From positions 248,001 through 312,000 of the forward strand of contig JAHQJS010000006.1 of NCBI GenBank assembly GCA_019057385.1: DNA of 64,000 bases, given 5' to 3'. Made by a program: the position numbers and the translations under genes. Source of the DNA: Candidatus Borrarchaeum weybense. Lineage in GTDB: Archaea; Asgardarchaeota; Sifarchaeia; Borrarchaeales; Borrarchaeaceae. Shown here in pieces: positions 62,750 through 64,000 of the stretch. A model generated the notes under the pieces. It had not been told where the DNA came from, did no database searches, and saw only the letters and a list, made by a program, of their open reading frames with translations. Every line of letters starts with the position of its first letter. Within the stretch, counting starts at the first letter, position 1.

Positions 62750-64000
62750 ATGGGTATAGAACTAACTACATTAGACTTGAATTTTACCTGGATGATTGTT
62801 GTTATATCTATAGCTGGATTAATTTATGCGGTATTGCTTGCACGTCAAACTATGAAACACCCCACCACTGGGGGCGATGCAGACAGAATTTCTAACGCCA
62901 TAAGAGCAGGGGCAAATTCATATCTAAGAAAGCAACTTATTTCGATCGGAGTGATGGTTGCAATATTAGCTGCCATTCTTATAATGTTACCTGCGCATCA
63001 ACCAGAGGGTTTCCCATCAATTAGGTTTGGAAGGATGTTAGCATTCCTGATGGGTGCTAGTTTCTCAGCATCTGTAGGATACGCGGGTATGAATATTGCC
63101 ACCCGCGCAAATGTCAGAGTAGCTGCTGCAGCGAATAAAAGTTTCGGACAAGCGCTTAAAATAGCATACAGAGGTGGAACAGTAGCTGGTATGCTAACCG
63201 ATGGGCTTGGCCTGCTAGGAGGTATAATTGCATTTATAATCTTCCGTGAATGGGCGTTCGAAGTCTTATTAGGCTTTGGATTTGGCGGAACACTTATAGC
63301 ATTGTTCTATCGAGTTGGTGGTGGAATTTATACGAAGGCTGCAGATGTTGGAGCCGATCTTGTAGGCAAAATTGAGAAAGGTATCCCTGAAGATGATCCA
63401 AGGAATGCTGCTGTGGTAGCTGACTTGGTAGGTGATAATGTTGGTGACTGTGCAGGTATGGCTGCAGATATATTCGAGTCATACGAAGTAACAGAAGTTT
63501 CAGCTATGATATTAGGTCTAGCTGCGTTCCCACCAGCGATTTACGGTTTTAAAGGCGTATTATTCCCACTGATGGTCAGGGCCATCGGAGTGTTAAGTTC
63601 AATAATCGGTACGTACGCCGTGAGACTTCGTGGTGAAAAAGAAGGTGCAATGAAAGCGATAAACCGCGGTTACACCACTTCAGCTACGGCTTCGATAATT
63701 GGATTTTTCGTTCTCAGCTTTTTCTATATGCAAGGCTTAGCTGATATAAACACGGGCTTAGCTGTGGTTTGGTGGAAATTCCCAATTGCAATAATGGCAG
63801 GAATCGGGCTTGCAGTATCAACTAACTTCTTAACAGAGCATTTCACCTCAGTAGAGGCGGGACCTGTTAAAGGTATGTCAAAGGCATGTCAAACTGGTGC
63901 AGCAACCAACCTCCTCGAAGGTATTGCCGTAGGATATGAATCAAGTGTCTGGGCGATAATAAGTATAGCAGTATCAATTTTTGTTTCAGTAATAATCTTT
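62750..64000 (+). CDS. hppA: Membrane-bound proton/sodium-translocating pyrophosphatase, partial
   Basis: 417 codons before the right edge, not in the ORF track. Starts MGIELTTLDLNFTWM, then many TM helices, with GGGIYTKAADVGADLVGKIEKGIPEDDPRNAAVVADLVGDNVGDCAGMAADIFESY, the catalytic and cation-binding block of M-PPases. It couples PPi hydrolysis to ion pumping. The potassium-dependence and Na+/H+ selectivity residues lie beyond the window. It is divergent from aIF5B. Confidence 0.95.
   Translation, partial: MGIELTTLDLNFTWMIVVISIAGLIYAVLLARQTMKHPTTGGDADRISNAIRAGANSYLRKQLISIGVMVAILAAILIMLPAHQPEGFPSIRFGRMLAFLMGASFSASVGYAGMNIATRANVRVAAAANKSFGQALKIAYRGGTVAGMLTDGLGLLGGIIAFIIFREWAFEVLLGFGFGGTLIALFYRVGGGIYTKAADVGADLVGKIEKGIPEDDPRNAAVVADLVGDNVGDCAGMAADIFESYEVTEVSAMILGLAAFPPAIYGFKGVLFPLMVRAIGVLSSIIGTYAVRLRGEKEGAMKAINRGYTTSATASIIGFFVLSFFYMQGLADINTGLAVVWWKFPIAIMAGIGLAVSTNFLTEHFTSVEAGPVKGMSKACQTGAATNLLEGIAVGYESSVWAIISIAVSIFVSVIIF

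Overview
The window is archaeal chromosomal DNA. It carries archaeal/eukaryotic-type ribosomal proteins (eL33/L35Ae, eS8, eS1/S3Ae, uS15, eL24, eS6), EF-2, aIF5B, a 74-residue histone, archaeal-type GluRS, KEOPS Pcc1, a RecJ/GAN-like DHH protein, F420 and tetrahydromethanopterin (H4MPT) genes, and intron-containing tRNA genes. Host DNA is AT-rich, with SD-led starts including many GTG and TTG. Several proteins recall eukaryotic membrane-traffic factors: a TRAP-beta-like protein beside a Get3-type ATPase, two V4R (Bet3-fold) proteins beside a longin-like protein, and an EF-2 with a divergent diphthamide loop. That mix suggests an Asgard or closely related archaeon. No rRNA gene is present, so placement is inference.

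0-15 kb: the edge of a 2-oxoacid:ferredoxin oxidoreductase gamma gene, a MoxR-VWA protein, UDP-sugar dehydrogenase, a TPR-like protein, a DUF457 membrane hydrolase, an IsrB-type (HNH-less IscB relative) element with a candidate omega-RNA, the TRAP-beta-like/Get3 pair, a large GT-C-like membrane protein, L35Ae, the V4R-V4R-longin set and hypE. 15-26 kb: S8e, a DUF131 zinc-ribbon protein, an AAA ATPase with a Glu-Pro tail, then a C1-cofactor run (two RimK-like ligases, a MobA-like transferase, cofE, an mtrA-mtrH fusion and a duplicated thymidylate-synthase-fold protein), followed by an ArsA-HSP20 ATPase and a PadR regulator.

26-36 kb: a GC-rich structured intergenic island, thymidylate kinase, a tRNA-Glu(CTC) gene broken by several intron-like insertions, a DUF131 protein, a MoaD-like protein with residues after its GG, histone, a GT-C-like membrane protein, a MTHFS-like protein, EF-2 and GluRS. 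36.2-37.15 kb is a graveyard of two IS200/IS605 relics. 37-50 kb: a membrane protein, an ABC exporter pair, a geranylgeranyl-reductase-like flavoprotein, a methyltransferase, an Alg7/WecA-like GlcNAc-1-P transferase, a solo IS right end, a CooC-type ATPase, a GT-C protein, a GlmU-like enzyme and a radical SAM protein.

50-64 kb: the conserved archaeal S15 / GAN-RecJ / Pcc1 / S3Ae cluster, split by an intact TnpB element and also holding a cupin gene; a QueG-like Fe-S protein; tRNA-Cys with a D-arm insertion; a second intact TnpB element; L24e, Ndk, S6e and aIF5B; and the start of a membrane pyrophosphatase. Working together, the genes imply an anaerobe using F420- and H4MPT-linked C1 chemistry with CO dehydrogenase and hydrogenase maturation (CooC, HypE), surface or N-glycan synthesis (Alg7-like, UGDH, GlmU-like, three GT-C proteins) and PPi-driven ion pumping. 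No CRISPR array or rRNA was seen.
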